From JAHEEL01 sp963700375 (lineage in GTDB: Bacteria > Actinomycetota > Acidimicrobiia > Spongiisociales > UBA5794), in contig CAVOXF010000003.1 of the NCBI GenBank assembly GCA_963700375.1, forward strand, positions 496,001 to 560,000: DNA of 64,000 bases, written 5' to 3'. The notes beneath the pieces were generated by a model. That model saw nothing but the letters and a program-made list of their open reading frames with translations, did not search any database and was not told the DNA's origin. Both the position numbers and the translations under genes were made by a program. Of this stretch, positions 17,950 through 27,134 are shown one piece after another; within the stretch, counting starts at the first letter, position 1; every line of letters starts with the position of its first letter.

Positions 17950-18951
17950 CTACTCGGCGAGTGCCCCACAGATCTTGTTGGTCATGAGGGCCGCCACCGT
18001 GTAGGGATCGGCGTTGGCGTTCGGACGACGATCCTCGATGTAGCCCTTGCCGTCTTTGGCGGTTTGCCAGGGGATCCGCACCGATGCACCACGGTCGGAG
18101 ACGCCGTAGGAGAACTCGGTCCACGGTGCGGTCTCATGGAGACCGGTCAGGCGGCGCTCGATGCCCGCCCCGTACACCTTGATGTGCTCCTCGGGATTGA
18201 TCGCAAGCGCTTCGCACGCTGCGATGATCGGCTCGTAGGACTCGCGCATAGCGATAGTCGAGAAGTTCGTGTGCATCCCGGCACCGTTCCAGTCACCGTC
18301 GACCGGCTTCGGGTTGAGGTGAGCGGAAATGTCGTAGTCCTCGGCGATTCGGTAGAGCAGCCAGCGCGCCATCCAGAGATGGTCGCCGACCTCGACCGGA
18401 CCGAGCGGCCCAATCTGGAACTCCCACTGGCCGATCATGACTTCTGCGTTGGTGCCGGAGATCTCGAGGCCGGCTTCCATGCAGGCGGCCGTATGGTCCT
18501 CGACGACGTCGCGGCCCCAGATCTCGTCAGCACCGACACCGCAGTAGTAGCCGCCTTGTGGGGCCGGATAGCCGCCGACGGGCCAGCCGTGCGGCCGGCC
18601 GTCCTTGAAGAACGTGTACTCCTGCTCGAGACCGAACCACGGATCCTGGTCCTTGTACTTCTCGTAGGCGGCGACGGCACCAGCCCGCGTGTTCGAGGGG
18701 TGCGGCTCCATGTCCGGCGTCAGTACCTCGCACAACACGAGGACGTCATCGCCGCCACGAATGGGATCAGGGCGGATGAAGACCGGATTCAACACGCAGT
18801 CGGAAAGGTTCCCGGGAGCCTGCTCGGTGCTCGATCCGTCAAAGCCCCAGATCGGCGGTTCTTCGCCGGCCGGCACGATCTTGGTCTTCGACCTCAGCTT
18901 CGATGTCGGCTGCTGCCCGTCGATCCAAATGTATTCCGCTCGATACGCCAT
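17950..18951 (-). CDS. glnII: Glutamine synthetase type II (GlnII)
   Basis: This 333-residue protein is of the eukaryotic-like GSII class. It shows AEYIWIDG at the N terminus, WGFDGSSTEQAPG, WFGLEQEYTFF, GPLGPVEVGDHLWMARWLL, and the ATP-site segment LNPKPVDGDWNGAGMHTNFS. It condenses ammonia with glutamate using ATP. GGAGG lies seven bases before the ATG. It is divergent from glnA2 across a 188-bp regulatory gap, an arrangement that suggests joint nitrogen control. Confidence 0.93.
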   Translation of the reverse strand: MAYRAEYIWIDGQQPTSKLRSKTKIVPAGEEPPIWGFDGSSTEQAPGNLSDCVLNPVFIRPDPIRGGDDVLVLCEVLTPDMEPHPSNTRAGAVAAYEKYKDQDPWFGLEQEYTFFKDGRPHGWPVGGYPAPQGGYYCGVGADEIWGRDVVEDHTAACMEAGLEISGTNAEVMIGQWEFQIGPLGPVEVGDHLWMARWLLYRIAEDYDISAHLNPKPVDGDWNGAGMHTNFSTIAMRESYEPIIAACEALAINPEEHIKVYGAGIERRLTGLHETAPWTEFSYGVSDRGASVRIPWQTAKDGKGYIEDRRPNANADPYTVAALMTNKICGALAE

Positions 18952-19139
18952 TGGTGCCTCCGATGTCCGTTGGTGCGTTCGACGAAGCAGGCATGCTCCG
19001 CCGAACAAGTTGAGTACAGGATGCCATGCGGTCATTACCCGCCGGTAACCGCCGTGTGAACGCTGTGTTACGAGGTGGTCGGGGGCTGGCGCCACAGCAG
19101 GAACGCCGTACGATAGTGGCTCTCGGAGGCCACACACTT
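18952..19139. promoter_or_regulatory. Divergent glnII/glnA2 control region
   Basis: The gap contains a perfect short palindrome, TTACC-N4-GGTAA (19035-19048). An inverted GTAAC (19045-19049) and GTTAC (19067-19071) are separated by 17 bases, with GTGAAC between. Actinobacterial GlnR boxes are built from gTnAC and GaAAC half-sites, so these are candidate binding sites. The spacing does not match the consensus exactly. Confidence 0.4.
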
Positions 19140-20468
19140 ATGGACAGACAGCACGAATACGTCCTCAGGACCGTTGAAGAGCGGGGGATCCGGTTCATCC
19201 GTCTCTGGTTCACCGACGTCCTCGGGTTCCTCAAGTCGTTCGCCATCACACCAGCGGAGCTCGAAGTTGCGCTCGAAGACGGCCTGACCTTCGACGGCTC
19301 ATCGATCGACGGGTTCTCCCGCACCTACGAGGCCGACATGCTGGCCCGTCCCGATCCCACAACGTTCCAGACTCTGCCGTGGAAGTCGGGCGATGCCGGC
19401 GTGGCGCGCATGTTCTGTGACATCGTCACCCCCGACGGAGAGCCGTTCGAGGGTGACCCTCGCTACGTCCTGCGCCGGACGATGAAGCGAGCCGCCGACC
19501 TCGGCTACACCTTCTACGTCGCGCCGGAGATCGAGTACTTCTACTTCGCCGACTCGGGTCCCGAACCGCAGGTGCTCGACCGGGGCGGATACTTCGACCT
19601 CACGCCGCTCGACGTCGCGCAGGAGTACCGCCGCTCAACGATCCTGGCGCTGGAGGAACTCGGAATCCCCGTCGAGTTCTCCCACCACGAGGTATCGCCG
19701 TCCCAACACGAACTCGATCTGCGGCACACCGACGCTCTGACGATGGCAGACAGCATCGTGACCACGAGGCTCGTCGTGAAGGAGGTCGCCATGGAGCACG
19801 GCATCTATGCCACGTTCATGCCGAAGCCCCTTGCCGAGTTCGACGGCTCCGGACTGCACCTGCACCTGTCGCTGTTCGAGGGTGAGACCAACTCGTTCCA
19901 CGAGGAGGGCGCCGAGTACGGGCTCTCGAAGGTCGCTCACGGCTTCATCGCGGGTCTGCTCCGCCACGCGAACGAGATCACGGCCGTCACGAACCAGTGG
20001 GTCAACTCGTACAAGCGCCTTGTCGGCGGGTTCGACGCCCCCGTGTTCGAGACATGGGCACGCAACGACCAGACGGCCCTCGTTCGGATCCCCGCGGCCA
20101 AGCGGGGCAGGATCGACTCGACCCGGATCGAATACCGGTCGCCTGACCCTGCAACGAATCCCTACCTAGCCTTCGCGGTGATCCTCGCGGCGGGACTGGA
20201 CGGGATCGAGAAGGGCTACGAGTTGCCGGATGAGATGGGTCACGACGTGCTCGGCATGTCGCCGGAACAGCTGACGGCAGCCGGCATTGAGCGACTCCCC
20301 TCGAACCTCAACTCCGCATTGCATGTGATGCAGGAATCCGAACTGGTTCGCTCCACGCTCGGCGAGCACGTCTTCGAGTGGTTCATCAAGAACAAGCGCC
20401 GCGAGTGGTCCAGATACGAGCAGCACGTGTCGCGGTACGAGCTTTCGGAATACCTCCCGGTTCTCTGA
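19140..20468 (+). CDS. glnA2: Glutamine synthetase type I, GlnA2-like
   Basis: This 442-residue GSI-alpha-type enzyme begins RQHEYVLRTVEERGIRFIRLWFT. It has FDGSSIDGF, APEIEYFYF, SHHEVSPSQHELDLR and TNQWVNSYKRLVGG, and ends like mycobacterial GlnA2. The GSI-beta adenylylation motif NLYDLP is absent, so adenylyl control is unlikely. In streptomycetes some GlnA2/GlnA3-type proteins act on polyamines, so the substrate here is not certain. The start is the ATG with GGAGG upstream. It overlaps the downstream regulator gene by one base. Confidence 0.88.
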   Translation: MDRQHEYVLRTVEERGIRFIRLWFTDVLGFLKSFAITPAELEVALEDGLTFDGSSIDGFSRTYEADMLARPDPTTFQTLPWKSGDAGVARMFCDIVTPDGEPFEGDPRYVLRRTMKRAADLGYTFYVAPEIEYFYFADSGPEPQVLDRGGYFDLTPLDVAQEYRRSTILALEELGIPVEFSHHEVSPSQHELDLRHTDALTMADSIVTTRLVVKEVAMEHGIYATFMPKPLAEFDGSGLHLHLSLFEGETNSFHEEGAEYGLSKVAHGFIAGLLRHANEITAVTNQWVNSYKRLVGGFDAPVFETWARNDQTALVRIPAAKRGRIDSTRIEYRSPDPATNPYLAFAVILAAGLDGIEKGYELPDEMGHDVLGMSPEQLTAAGIERLPSNLNSALHVMQESELVRSTLGEHVFEWFIKNKRREWSRYEQHVSRYELSEYLPVL

Positions 20469-21118
20469 TGTTCGTCGCGGTCTTTCCTCCCACACCGTCG
20501 GCCGCCCTCACCGGGGCGCTGATCTCGGTCGGCTACAGCCCCGTGCCGGTGGCGGACGTCGCGGACGCAGGCCGGCGGGAACCGGATCAGGGGTGGTCGG
20601 CCGCCGTTGTGGAACTCGCCGAGGACGCCGGTCTTGCCGTGATCGTGGCTCGCAAGCTCCGCGAGGAATACGGCATTCCGGTCCTCCTCGTCGTCGATCG
20701 AACGTTGACCGCCGACTTGAGCGACCAGGACGGATTCGACGACTTCGTGCTCACCCCGGTCGATCACCGTGAATTGGCGGTGCGCCTCGGGCGCCTCAAC
20801 CGGGTCGAACCAGTCGAGTTCGACGATCCGATCCTCCGCCATGATGATCTCGAGCTCAACACGGCGACGTATCAAGCGACGATCAACGGCAAGCCGCGTG
20901 ATCTCACGTTCATGGAGTACGAACTCCTCCGATTCTTCGTGGAGCACCCCCGGAGGGTGTGGTCGCGGGAGCAGATCCTCTCGAAGGTGTGGGGCTACGA
21001 CTACTACGGAGGTTCACGCACCGTCGATGTGCATGTGCGGCGCCTCCGCGCCAAGCTCGGCGAAGAGCGCTCCTCCTGGATCGCCACCGTGAGAAGCGTC
21101 GGCTACCGGTTCGGCTGA
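20468..21118 (+). CDS. GlnR-like OmpR-family winged-helix regulator
   Basis: The 216-residue product has an atypical receiver-like N domain and a canonical OmpR winged helix: DLTFMEYELLRFFVEHPRRV, WGYDYYGGSRTVDVHVRRLR and ATVRSVGYRFG. The position of the phosphoacceptor Asp appears occupied by Glu49 (AAVVELAED), as expected for an orphan, non-phosphorylated regulator like GlnR. Its ATG overlaps the glnA2 stop (TGATG), so it is translationally coupled to a glutamine synthetase. No partner kinase is adjacent. Confidence 0.78.
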   Translation: MFVAVFPPTPSAALTGALISVGYSPVPVADVADAGRREPDQGWSAAVVELAEDAGLAVIVARKLREEYGIPVLLVVDRTLTADLSDQDGFDDFVLTPVDHRELAVRLGRLNRVEPVEFDDPILRHDDLELNTATYQATINGKPRDLTFMEYELLRFFVEHPRRVWSREQILSKVWGYDYYGGSRTVDVHVRRLRAKLGEERSSWIATVRSVGYRFG

Positions 21119-21127
21119 CGCTGACTG

Positions 21128-21183
21128 CTCGGCTACTCGGCTACTCCGCTACTCGGCTACTCGGCTACTCGGCTACTCGGCGA
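21128..21183. repeat. 8-bp tandem repeat (ctcggcta x about 7)
   Basis: Seven near-perfect copies of ctcggcta run from 21128; the third is ctccgcta and the last ctcggcga. The array lies between convergent genes and provides the last codons and the TAG stop (21157-21159) of the minus-strand membrane protein. The unit is not a multiple of three, so copy-number change would alter that C terminus. Confidence 0.8.
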
Positions 21184-21987
21184 TCGTGCCCGCAGTCGCT
21201 CTGCGAGGGCCAATGGGACGATCTGCATGGCGGCGAAGCCCACGGCCACGAGCAACACCACGATCACCATCAGCCAGCGCTGCCATTTCAGGTCGCTCTG
21301 GATGTCGGCGATCACGACGGTCGCCTCCGCCGCCGTCGACGAGTAGTCACCGAGCAAGCGCTCGGCTTCGTCCAACTGTGTCTGGAGCGCGGCGAGATCG
21401 TCTGCAATCACGACCGTTGAATCGCCAAATGACTCGAAGCTCGCCGCGAGGGCATTGAGCGGAGCCGCCTGCGCCCGAAGTTGGGCCGGGAGCGGGGCAA
21501 TCGCCGTCTCCAACGCTGCGACCGCATCACCGAACGGCACCTCCGGGTCGTACTCGACACCGACGAAGCTGAGCACCCGAAGCGCACCGTCAACCACGGT
21601 CGCAGCGCTCTCGATCGCGGGCATCGCAGCCACCACGGCATCGAGCGCGTCCGGCACATCGACGGTCGCGACCTGGGCGGTCCCGGAGATCACCGCCCCG
21701 GCATCCTCAAACGCCGTCGCTGCGGTCTCCGCCGATGGAACCAGCGTGTCGAACGACTCGCTCACGATCCCGACGGTATCGGCGGCAAGTGCAACGGTTT
21801 CATCTGCCGAAGTCACGGCGTCCGCCGTCACCGAAAGGGAACGGTCCATCGAGTTGGCGGCAGTGGCCACGACGGCGATACCGAGAATCCCGGCAACGAC
21901 GGCAGCCGTCAAGCCGCCAAAGCCCAGACCCATGAATAGCCGGGCGAGCCTCTCATCATCCTCGGCGACCGCCGAGTACCAACTCAT
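21157..21987 (-). CDS. Two-helix membrane protein with extended extracytoplasmic coiled region
   Basis: The 276-residue protein has membrane helices at about 20-45 and 240-262. Between them is an Ala/Val/Thr-rich, heptad-like segment of about 190 residues, likely extracytoplasmic. No signalling or catalytic domain follows the second helix. The ATG overlaps the stop of the aldehyde dehydrogenase gene by four bases (ATGA), so they are co-translated, but no functional link is obvious. Its C terminus is encoded by a tandem repeat. Confidence 0.65.
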   Translation of the reverse strand: MSWYSAVAEDDERLARLFMGLGFGGLTAAVVAGILGIAVVATAANSMDRSLSVTADAVTSADETVALAADTVGIVSESFDTLVPSAETAATAFEDAGAVISGTAQVATVDVPDALDAVVAAMPAIESAATVVDGALRVLSFVGVEYDPEVPFGDAVAALETAIAPLPAQLRAQAAPLNALAASFESFGDSTVVIADDLAALQTQLDEAERLLGDYSSTAAEATVVIADIQSDLKWQRWLMVIVVLLVAVGFAAMQIVPLALAERLRARSPSSRVAE

Positions 21988-23498
21988 CCGAATTCGATGC
22001 CCTGCGCCAGCGGCAATTCGCCGGACCAGTTGATCGTGACGGTCTGGCGCCGCATGTACGCCTTCCACGCATCCGATCCCGATTCGCGTCCCCCGCCGGT
22101 CTCCTTCTCGCCACCGAACGCGCCACCGATCTCTGCACCAGACGTACCGATGTTGATGTTCGCGATTCCGCAGTCCGACCCGGCGGCGGATAGGAACGTC
22201 TCGCCGGAACTCACCGAGTCGGTGAAGATCGCGGACGACAACCCCTGGGTCACGCCGTTGTTGATCTTGATCGCCTCCTCCAACGTGTCGAACTCGACGA
22301 GGTAGAGGATCGGGGCGAACGTCTCGATCTGGAGAATCGGGGCGTCGACCGGCATCTTGATGATCGTCGGCTCCACGAAGTAGCCGGGTCCGTCGATCAC
22401 TCCGCCGCCACAGAGCACCTCGCCGCCCTGCTCCTGAGCGATGCCTACCGCCGCCGAGAAGTTGATGACCGCGACCTCGTCGACGAGGGGGCCCATGAGG
22501 TTCGCGTCGTCGAGCGGATCACCGATCTGGATCGTGGCGTATGCCGAAACGAGACGTTGCGCGATCTCATCCGAGATTCCCCGTTGGACGATGAGGCGAC
22601 GCAGCGATGTGCAGCGCTGACCAGCGGTCCCGACCGCGGCAAAGAGAGCAGCACGGGTCGCCAGGTCGATGTCGGCGTCGTTCATCACCACCATCGCGTT
22701 GTTGCCACCAAGTTCGAGGAGGGATCGACCGAGGCGCTTCGCCACGGCCGTGCCGACCTTCTCCCCCATCCCACACGACCCGGTGGCCGACACGAGCGGG
22801 ACCCGGCGATCGTTGATCATCACGTCTCCGACTTCCGCCCCCGAGCCGACAACGAGGTTGAAGACACCCTCGAAGCCGGATCCCTCCATCGCCCTGGCAG
22901 CAAGCTTGTTGGTAGCGACGGCGGTGAGCGGCGTCTTCGATGAGGGCTTCCAGATCATCGTGTCGCCACACACGGCAGCGATCATCGAGTTCCAGGACCA
23001 GACCGCAACCGGGAAGTTGAACGAGGTGATGACACCAACCGGTCCGAGCGGATGCCACTGCTCGTACATGCGGTGGCGGGGCCGCTCCGACGCGATCGTC
23101 AGGCCATAGAGTTGCCGCGAGAGGCCGACCGCGAAGTCGGTGATGTCGATCATCTCCTGGACTTCGCCCTCACCCTCGGCCCTGATCTTGCCCATCTCGA
23201 GAGCGACGAGCGCGCCGAGCGGCGCCTGATACTCGCGGAGGAGGTCTCCGATGACGCGCACATACTTGCCGCGTTCGGGGGCGGGAAGCATCCGCCACTC
23301 GGCGAACGTGTCGACGGCGGAGGCGACAACCTTCTCGTAGTCGGCGCTGTTCGCCCGCTTCACCGCTCCGATTCGCTCGCCGGATGCGGGGTTCTCGACC
23401 TCGAGTTCAGCGCCGCCGGTCTCGAGCCACTCGCCGGCGTAGGCGCCGGAGCTGACATCGTCAAGATCGAGTGCGGAGAAGATTGCGTCCCGGTTCAC
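21984..23498 (-). CDS. ALDH7-type aldehyde dehydrogenase (alpha-aminoadipic semialdehyde dehydrogenase-like)
   Basis: This 504-residue NAD-dependent aldehyde dehydrogenase has the ALDH7 hallmark TSFNFPVAVWSWNSMIA. It also has LLELGGNNAMVV for the general base region, GTAGQRCTSLRRLIV with the catalytic Cys, and GGAFGGEKETGGGRESGSD near the end. The family oxidises alpha-aminoadipic semialdehyde/piperideine-6-carboxylate in lysine breakdown. The GTG start at 23498 follows a perfect AGGAGG; the upstream extension has no family similarity. It forms a two-gene operon with a membrane protein. Confidence 0.9.
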   Translation of the reverse strand: MNRDAIFSALDLDDVSSGAYAGEWLETGGAELEVENPASGERIGAVKRANSADYEKVVASAVDTFAEWRMLPAPERGKYVRVIGDLLREYQAPLGALVALEMGKIRAEGEGEVQEMIDITDFAVGLSRQLYGLTIASERPRHRMYEQWHPLGPVGVITSFNFPVAVWSWNSMIAAVCGDTMIWKPSSKTPLTAVATNKLAARAMEGSGFEGVFNLVVGSGAEVGDVMINDRRVPLVSATGSCGMGEKVGTAVAKRLGRSLLELGGNNAMVVMNDADIDLATRAALFAAVGTAGQRCTSLRRLIVQRGISDEIAQRLVSAYATIQIGDPLDDANLMGPLVDEVAVINFSAAVGIAQEQGGEVLCGGGVIDGPGYFVEPTIIKMPVDAPILQIETFAPILYLVEFDTLEEAIKINNGVTQGLSSAIFTDSVSSGETFLSAAGSDCGIANINIGTSGAEIGGAFGGEKETGGGRESGSDAWKAYMRRQTVTINWSGELPLAQGIEFG

Positions 23499-23663
23499 GT
23501 TCGGACCTCCTAGCGGGAATGCTCGATAGGTGAACGGTAGCAATGTGGAGTTCTCGGACATCCAGGCCTGGCGTTCGCTCACCGGGCCTCGCCGCGTATG
23601 CTCGACGGGGATGGCTCGCCGAATTCGGTGTCTCCATCGATGCCGCCCACTACGGGGGTTCTC

Positions 23664-25002
23664 ATGGATCGGGCTCTGCCGAGCAGCGACATCACCGAGA
23701 TCGCGAAGGACGCATACATCTTCTCGTTCCCGATGCTGATGGGGTACCGGTATCGCGTACGCGACCTTCCTCGCACCAGCAGCGCCCTCATACCGAGGAG
23801 CGCCCAATGAGATGCACGGGGACCCTGCCACCCTCGACTACCGCTTTCGCGACGTCATCACCCCGAACGCCGACACTCCGTGCTCGATGGCCCTCCTCGA
23901 CCTTCGCGCCGAGCCGGTCGTCGTCGAGGTGCCGGCTGTCGAAGACCGCTACTACGTGCTCCAGTTCGAGGATCTCTTCGGGACGAACGTCCACTACGCG
24001 GGTTCACGCGCGACCGGGACGAAGCCAGGAACCTATCTCGCGGTGGGACCGCACTGGGCCGGAGAGGTGCCGTCCGGCATCACCAAGGTCCTTGCATTCG
24101 AGACCGAGTTCGTCTTCGTCATTGGCCGGACTCAGATCTTCGGCCCCGACGACGTCGGCGCCCTTTCCGAGGTGATGAACAATTACCGAATCCGACCACT
24201 GTCCGTCTCGCTCGGCGAGGTGGAACCGGTCAAGGCCCCCACCATCGCGTGGCCGGAATGGGACGACCCGGCATCCCGTGACGAGCGCTTCATCGGGTAC
24301 GTCAACGCGCTGCTCCGGTTCTGCCAGCCGCCACATCCTTCCGAGGTCGCGTTGATGAGCCGTTTCGCACAGATCGGCGTCGGCCCGGGCCTTTCGTTCG
24401 ACGCCGGCGCCGTGGACGGGCGAATCCGCGCCGCGCTCGAGGCAGGTGTGAGCGCGGCACGCGAAGCGATCTCGGCCCATGTCGGCGATCTCGGGAAGCA
24501 AGTCAACGGTTGGAGCGCCGTCAACGCACTCGGCAGCCGCGAGTTCTTCAACGGCGACTACCTGCTGCGTGCGGCGGGAGCGATGGCCGGCTGGGGCGGC
24601 AACGACAAGATTGAGGCGTTCTACCCCTTGACTCACCAGGACTCCGACGACCGACCGCTCACCGGCGACCATCGGTACCGTTTGACGTTCGAGACCCTGC
24701 CCCCCACCAAGGCCTTCTGGTCGGTCACGATGTACGACACGTCCTATGACGGCGTCGGGGGGTACTTGATCAAGAATCCGATTGACCGATACCTGATCAA
24801 CTCGACCACGCCGGGACTCGTCACCGGTGTTGACGGATCACTGACCCTCTTCGTCCAGCGGGACGAACCCGCCACCAACGAAGGCAGGGCGAATTGGCTT
24901 CCGTGTCCGGAGGGCAACTTCTATCTGGCCATGCGACTCTACTGGCCGACCAAAGCGGTGCTCGACGGCTCCTGGGAGCCGCCACCGGTCATCAGGATCT
25001 AG
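23664..25002 (+). pseudogene. DUF1254/DUF1214 protein gene with a one-base frameshift
   Basis: The N-terminal part (from 23664) reads ITEIAKDAYIFSFPMLMGYR in one frame and then stops at 23808-23810. The family sequence continues one frame over: AYATFLAPAAPSYRGAPNEM runs into DVITPNADTPCSMALLDLR and onwards to 25002. The shift lies near 23754-23757, as if one base were inserted. The downstream part (23812-25002, 396 codons) is intact, with the DUF1214-like ending. Function of the family is unknown. The TAG stop lies in the CTAG end of a repeat element. Confidence 0.75.
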
Positions 25003-25104
25003 TGGTCCGTCGCAAATGTGGCCGCCGTGTCTGTCCGGCCCTCGACGCCACCGGCGGCCATGCCTCGGGAGTGCCCAGCCTCCACCTCGGCGACACACCG
25101 CTAG
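24999..25104. repeat. MITE-like intergenic element with inverted ends, copy 2
   Basis: This 106-bp element runs from ctagtggtccgtcgc (24999-25013) to gcgacacaccgctag (25090-25104), an imperfect inverted pair. It is related to the element at 5285-5451 but lacks about 60 bp of its centre. It exactly fills the space between two convergent genes. Its left CTAG provides the TAG of the DUF1254 gene and its right CTAG provides the TAG of ridA. Confidence 0.65.
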
Positions 25105-25481
25105 CGGGCCGCAATCACTTCGATCTCGACAACGAAGCCGCCGGGCAAGGCGCTGACCTCGACCGTCGATCGCGCCGGCATCGCTCCGCTCACGTATGAG
25201 CCATAGACTTCGTTGACGGCCGGGAAGTCCTGCATATTGGTGACGAAGATCGTGGTCTTGACGATGTCGTCGTACCCGAGGCCGACGTCGCCCAATACAG
25301 CACCGATATTCCGCATGACCTGTTCGGTCTGCGACGCCGCCCCACCGGCAACGGATTGGCCGGTCGCCGGATCGATTGCGATCATCCCGGAGAGGAACAC
25401 GAAACCGGCCGCTTCGGTGGCAACACTGTAGGGGCCGAGTGGCTTCGGCCCGCTCGGGGTGTCGTGGGTCTTCTTCGGCAT
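25101..25481 (-). CDS. RidA/YjgF-family enamine/imine deaminase
   Basis: This 126-residue Rid protein shows GPYSVATEAAGFVFLSGMI, the active-site region NEVYGSYVSGAMPARSTVEV with the conserved Arg, and C-terminal VEIEVIAA. RidA hydrolyses reactive enamines released by PLP enzymes such as threonine dehydratase. GGGAGGTTCC precedes the ATG. Its stop codon is embedded in the end of a repeat element. It lies downstream of the A-type Fe-S carrier gene on the same strand, 42 bases away, and could share its transcript. Confidence 0.88.
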   Translation of the reverse strand: MPKKTHDTPSGPKPLGPYSVATEAAGFVFLSGMIAIDPATGQSVAGGAASQTEQVMRNIGAVLGDVGLGYDDIVKTTIFVTNMQDFPAVNEVYGSYVSGAMPARSTVEVSALPGGFVVEIEVIAAR

Positions 25482-25523
25482 GGAACCTCCCGATTCGCTC
25501 AGGAGGAAGTCTACGGAGTGCGG

Positions 25524-25865
25524 CTACCCGCGTTTGCCGCAGGTGCAGGAATGCCCGGTCTCGTTCGGGTTGTCGATCGAGAATCCGGACCCGTCGAGGC
25601 CTTCATCGCGGAAATCGACCGTTGCTCCCGCGAGGCGCTCGGCGCTTGCTGCATCGATCACGACCTTGAAGGATCCTGCGTCCACGACCGAGTCGGTCTC
25701 TGAGACCGTCGCGTCGAAGAACATGTCGTATCGGAATCCGGAACAGCCTCCTGGGCGGGCACCAAGTCGGAGTGCCAAGCCTTCGTCGTTCTCGTCCGCG
25801 AGCAGTTCTCGAACCTTCGCCGCCGCGGCATCGGTGAGGGCCACCGGGGTCATCTCAAGCGTCAT
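25524..25865 (-). CDS. A-type iron-sulfur carrier (ErpA/IscA family)
   Basis: The 113-residue protein has the HesB-type fold with the three conserved cysteines: GGCSGFRYDM in the middle and CTCG near the C terminus. A-type carriers pass Fe-S clusters to apo-proteins. GGAGGAGG lies upstream of the ATG at 25865; the longer upstream frame lacks support. It is divergent from mrp, another cluster-transfer factor, so the 95-bp gap likely holds promoters for two Fe-S genes. Confidence 0.9.
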   Translation of the reverse strand: MTLEMTPVALTDAAAAKVRELLADENDEGLALRLGARPGGCSGFRYDMFFDATVSETDSVVDAGSFKVVIDAASAERLAGATVDFRDEGLDGSGFSIDNPNETGHSCTCGKRG

Positions 25866-25960
25866 TGAACGTTGCCTCCTCCGCACGTCGCCGGACGATT
25901 CTATCAACTACCGCCGTGTGTGTAATACGAATCTCCAACGGTAGGATCGAAGGTGTGACC

Positions 25961-27091
25961 ATGCGAGATGACATTGAATCTGCTCTTCGCGGCGTGATCG
26001 ACCCCGAACTCAACGCGGACATCGTTGAGCTCGGCATGGTGAGCGGGATCAACGTCGATGGCACCCATGCTTCGATCGGTGTTGCGCTGACCGTTGCCGC
26101 CTGTCCCATGCGGGACCAGATCGAGACCGACGTCGTCCGCAAGGTGAAGGCGATACCGGGCATCGATTCGGTCACCGTCGATGTCACCGCCATGACGTCC
26201 CGGCAGCGTTCCGAGCTCATGGGAAAGGTGCGGTTGCGCGCGAGGGAGACCGCGACGCCCACCATGATCAGCCCACAGACCCGGGTCATCGCCGTGTCGA
26301 GCGGAAAGGGTGGCGTCGGGAAGTCCTCGCTGAGCGTCAACCTCGCCCTCGCCATCTCGGCCCTCGGTCATCGCACCGGCCTGCTCGACGCCGACATCTG
26401 GGGATTCTCGGTACCCAGGATGCTGGCCGCGATCGACGAACGGCTCGAAGCCGGCGACGACCGCAAGATCCAGCCGCTCAAGGCCGCCGGACTCGAAGTC
26501 GTCTCGACCGGCCTTCTCCTCGACGACGAGGACACCGCTCTGATGTGGCGCGGCCTGATGCTGTCGAAGGCGCTCGAGCAGTTCCTGACCGACGTGGCGT
26601 GGAGCCCGAACCTCGGCTACCTCGTCATCGACATGCCCCCTGGCACCGGTGACGTCCAGATGGCACTCTCTCGAATGCTCCCCCAGGCTGAGATGGTGGT
26701 CGTCACCACGCCGCAGCGAGCCGCGCAGAAGGTTGCGGCGCGGGTCGCCGACATGGCCCGGCGCTCCCACATGCCGGTCGTCGGCGTGGTCGAGAACATG
26801 TCGGGATTCACCACCGAGGACGGCCGCCACTACGCCCTCTTCGGATCCGGGGGCGGCCTTGAACTCGCTGAGCAACTCGGGGTACCGCTCCTCGGACAGA
26901 TCCCATTGGATCCCAACGTGGTGAACGGCGGCGACGAAGGTCGGCCCGTGGTCACCGAAGACCCGGACGGTCCGGCCGGGGCATCGATCCGGTCCGTGGC
27001 GGCACGACTCCTCGAATTGGTGCCGCCCGCCGCCGAAGACTCTTGCACGGCGAGGATCGCTGTTCTCGCGGAGCAGATCGCCGCCATGTAG
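25961..27091 (+). CDS. mrp: Mrp/NBP35-family iron-sulfur carrier ATPase (ApbC-like)
   Basis: This 376-residue P-loop ATPase has an N-terminal MIP18-like DUF59 domain (IDPELNADIVELGMV, residues 1-90). The ATPase domain follows with SSGKGGVGKSSLSVNLALA (deviant Walker A), DADIWGFSVP and DMPPGTGDV. Mrp proteins transfer Fe-S clusters. The usual CxxC near the C terminus is not seen here: the segment after VVENMSGF reads TTEDGRHYALFG. The ATG at 25961 follows a weak AGGATCGAAGG; a GTG two codons upstream is possible. Confidence 0.9.
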   Translation: MRDDIESALRGVIDPELNADIVELGMVSGINVDGTHASIGVALTVAACPMRDQIETDVVRKVKAIPGIDSVTVDVTAMTSRQRSELMGKVRLRARETATPTMISPQTRVIAVSSGKGGVGKSSLSVNLALAISALGHRTGLLDADIWGFSVPRMLAAIDERLEAGDDRKIQPLKAAGLEVVSTGLLLDDEDTALMWRGLMLSKALEQFLTDVAWSPNLGYLVIDMPPGTGDVQMALSRMLPQAEMVVVTTPQRAAQKVAARVADMARRSHMPVVGVVENMSGFTTEDGRHYALFGSGGGLELAEQLGVPLLGQIPLDPNVVNGGDEGRPVVTEDPDGPAGASIRSVAARLLELVPPAAEDSCTARIAVLAEQIAAM

Positions 27092-27134
27092 CCCGGCGAT
27101 CACCGTTTCTCTACGCCGCGCTACTGTCTCGTGG

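Noticed and set aside
21128..21183. Possible CRISPR array
   Set aside because: The unit is only 8 bp, contiguous and without spacers; it is a simple tandem repeat.
23808..23810. UGA in the DUF1254 gene as a possible selenocysteine codon, given nearby selA-selB
   Set aside because: Family similarity resumes in a different reading frame, so recoding this UGA would not restore the protein; a one-base shift does.
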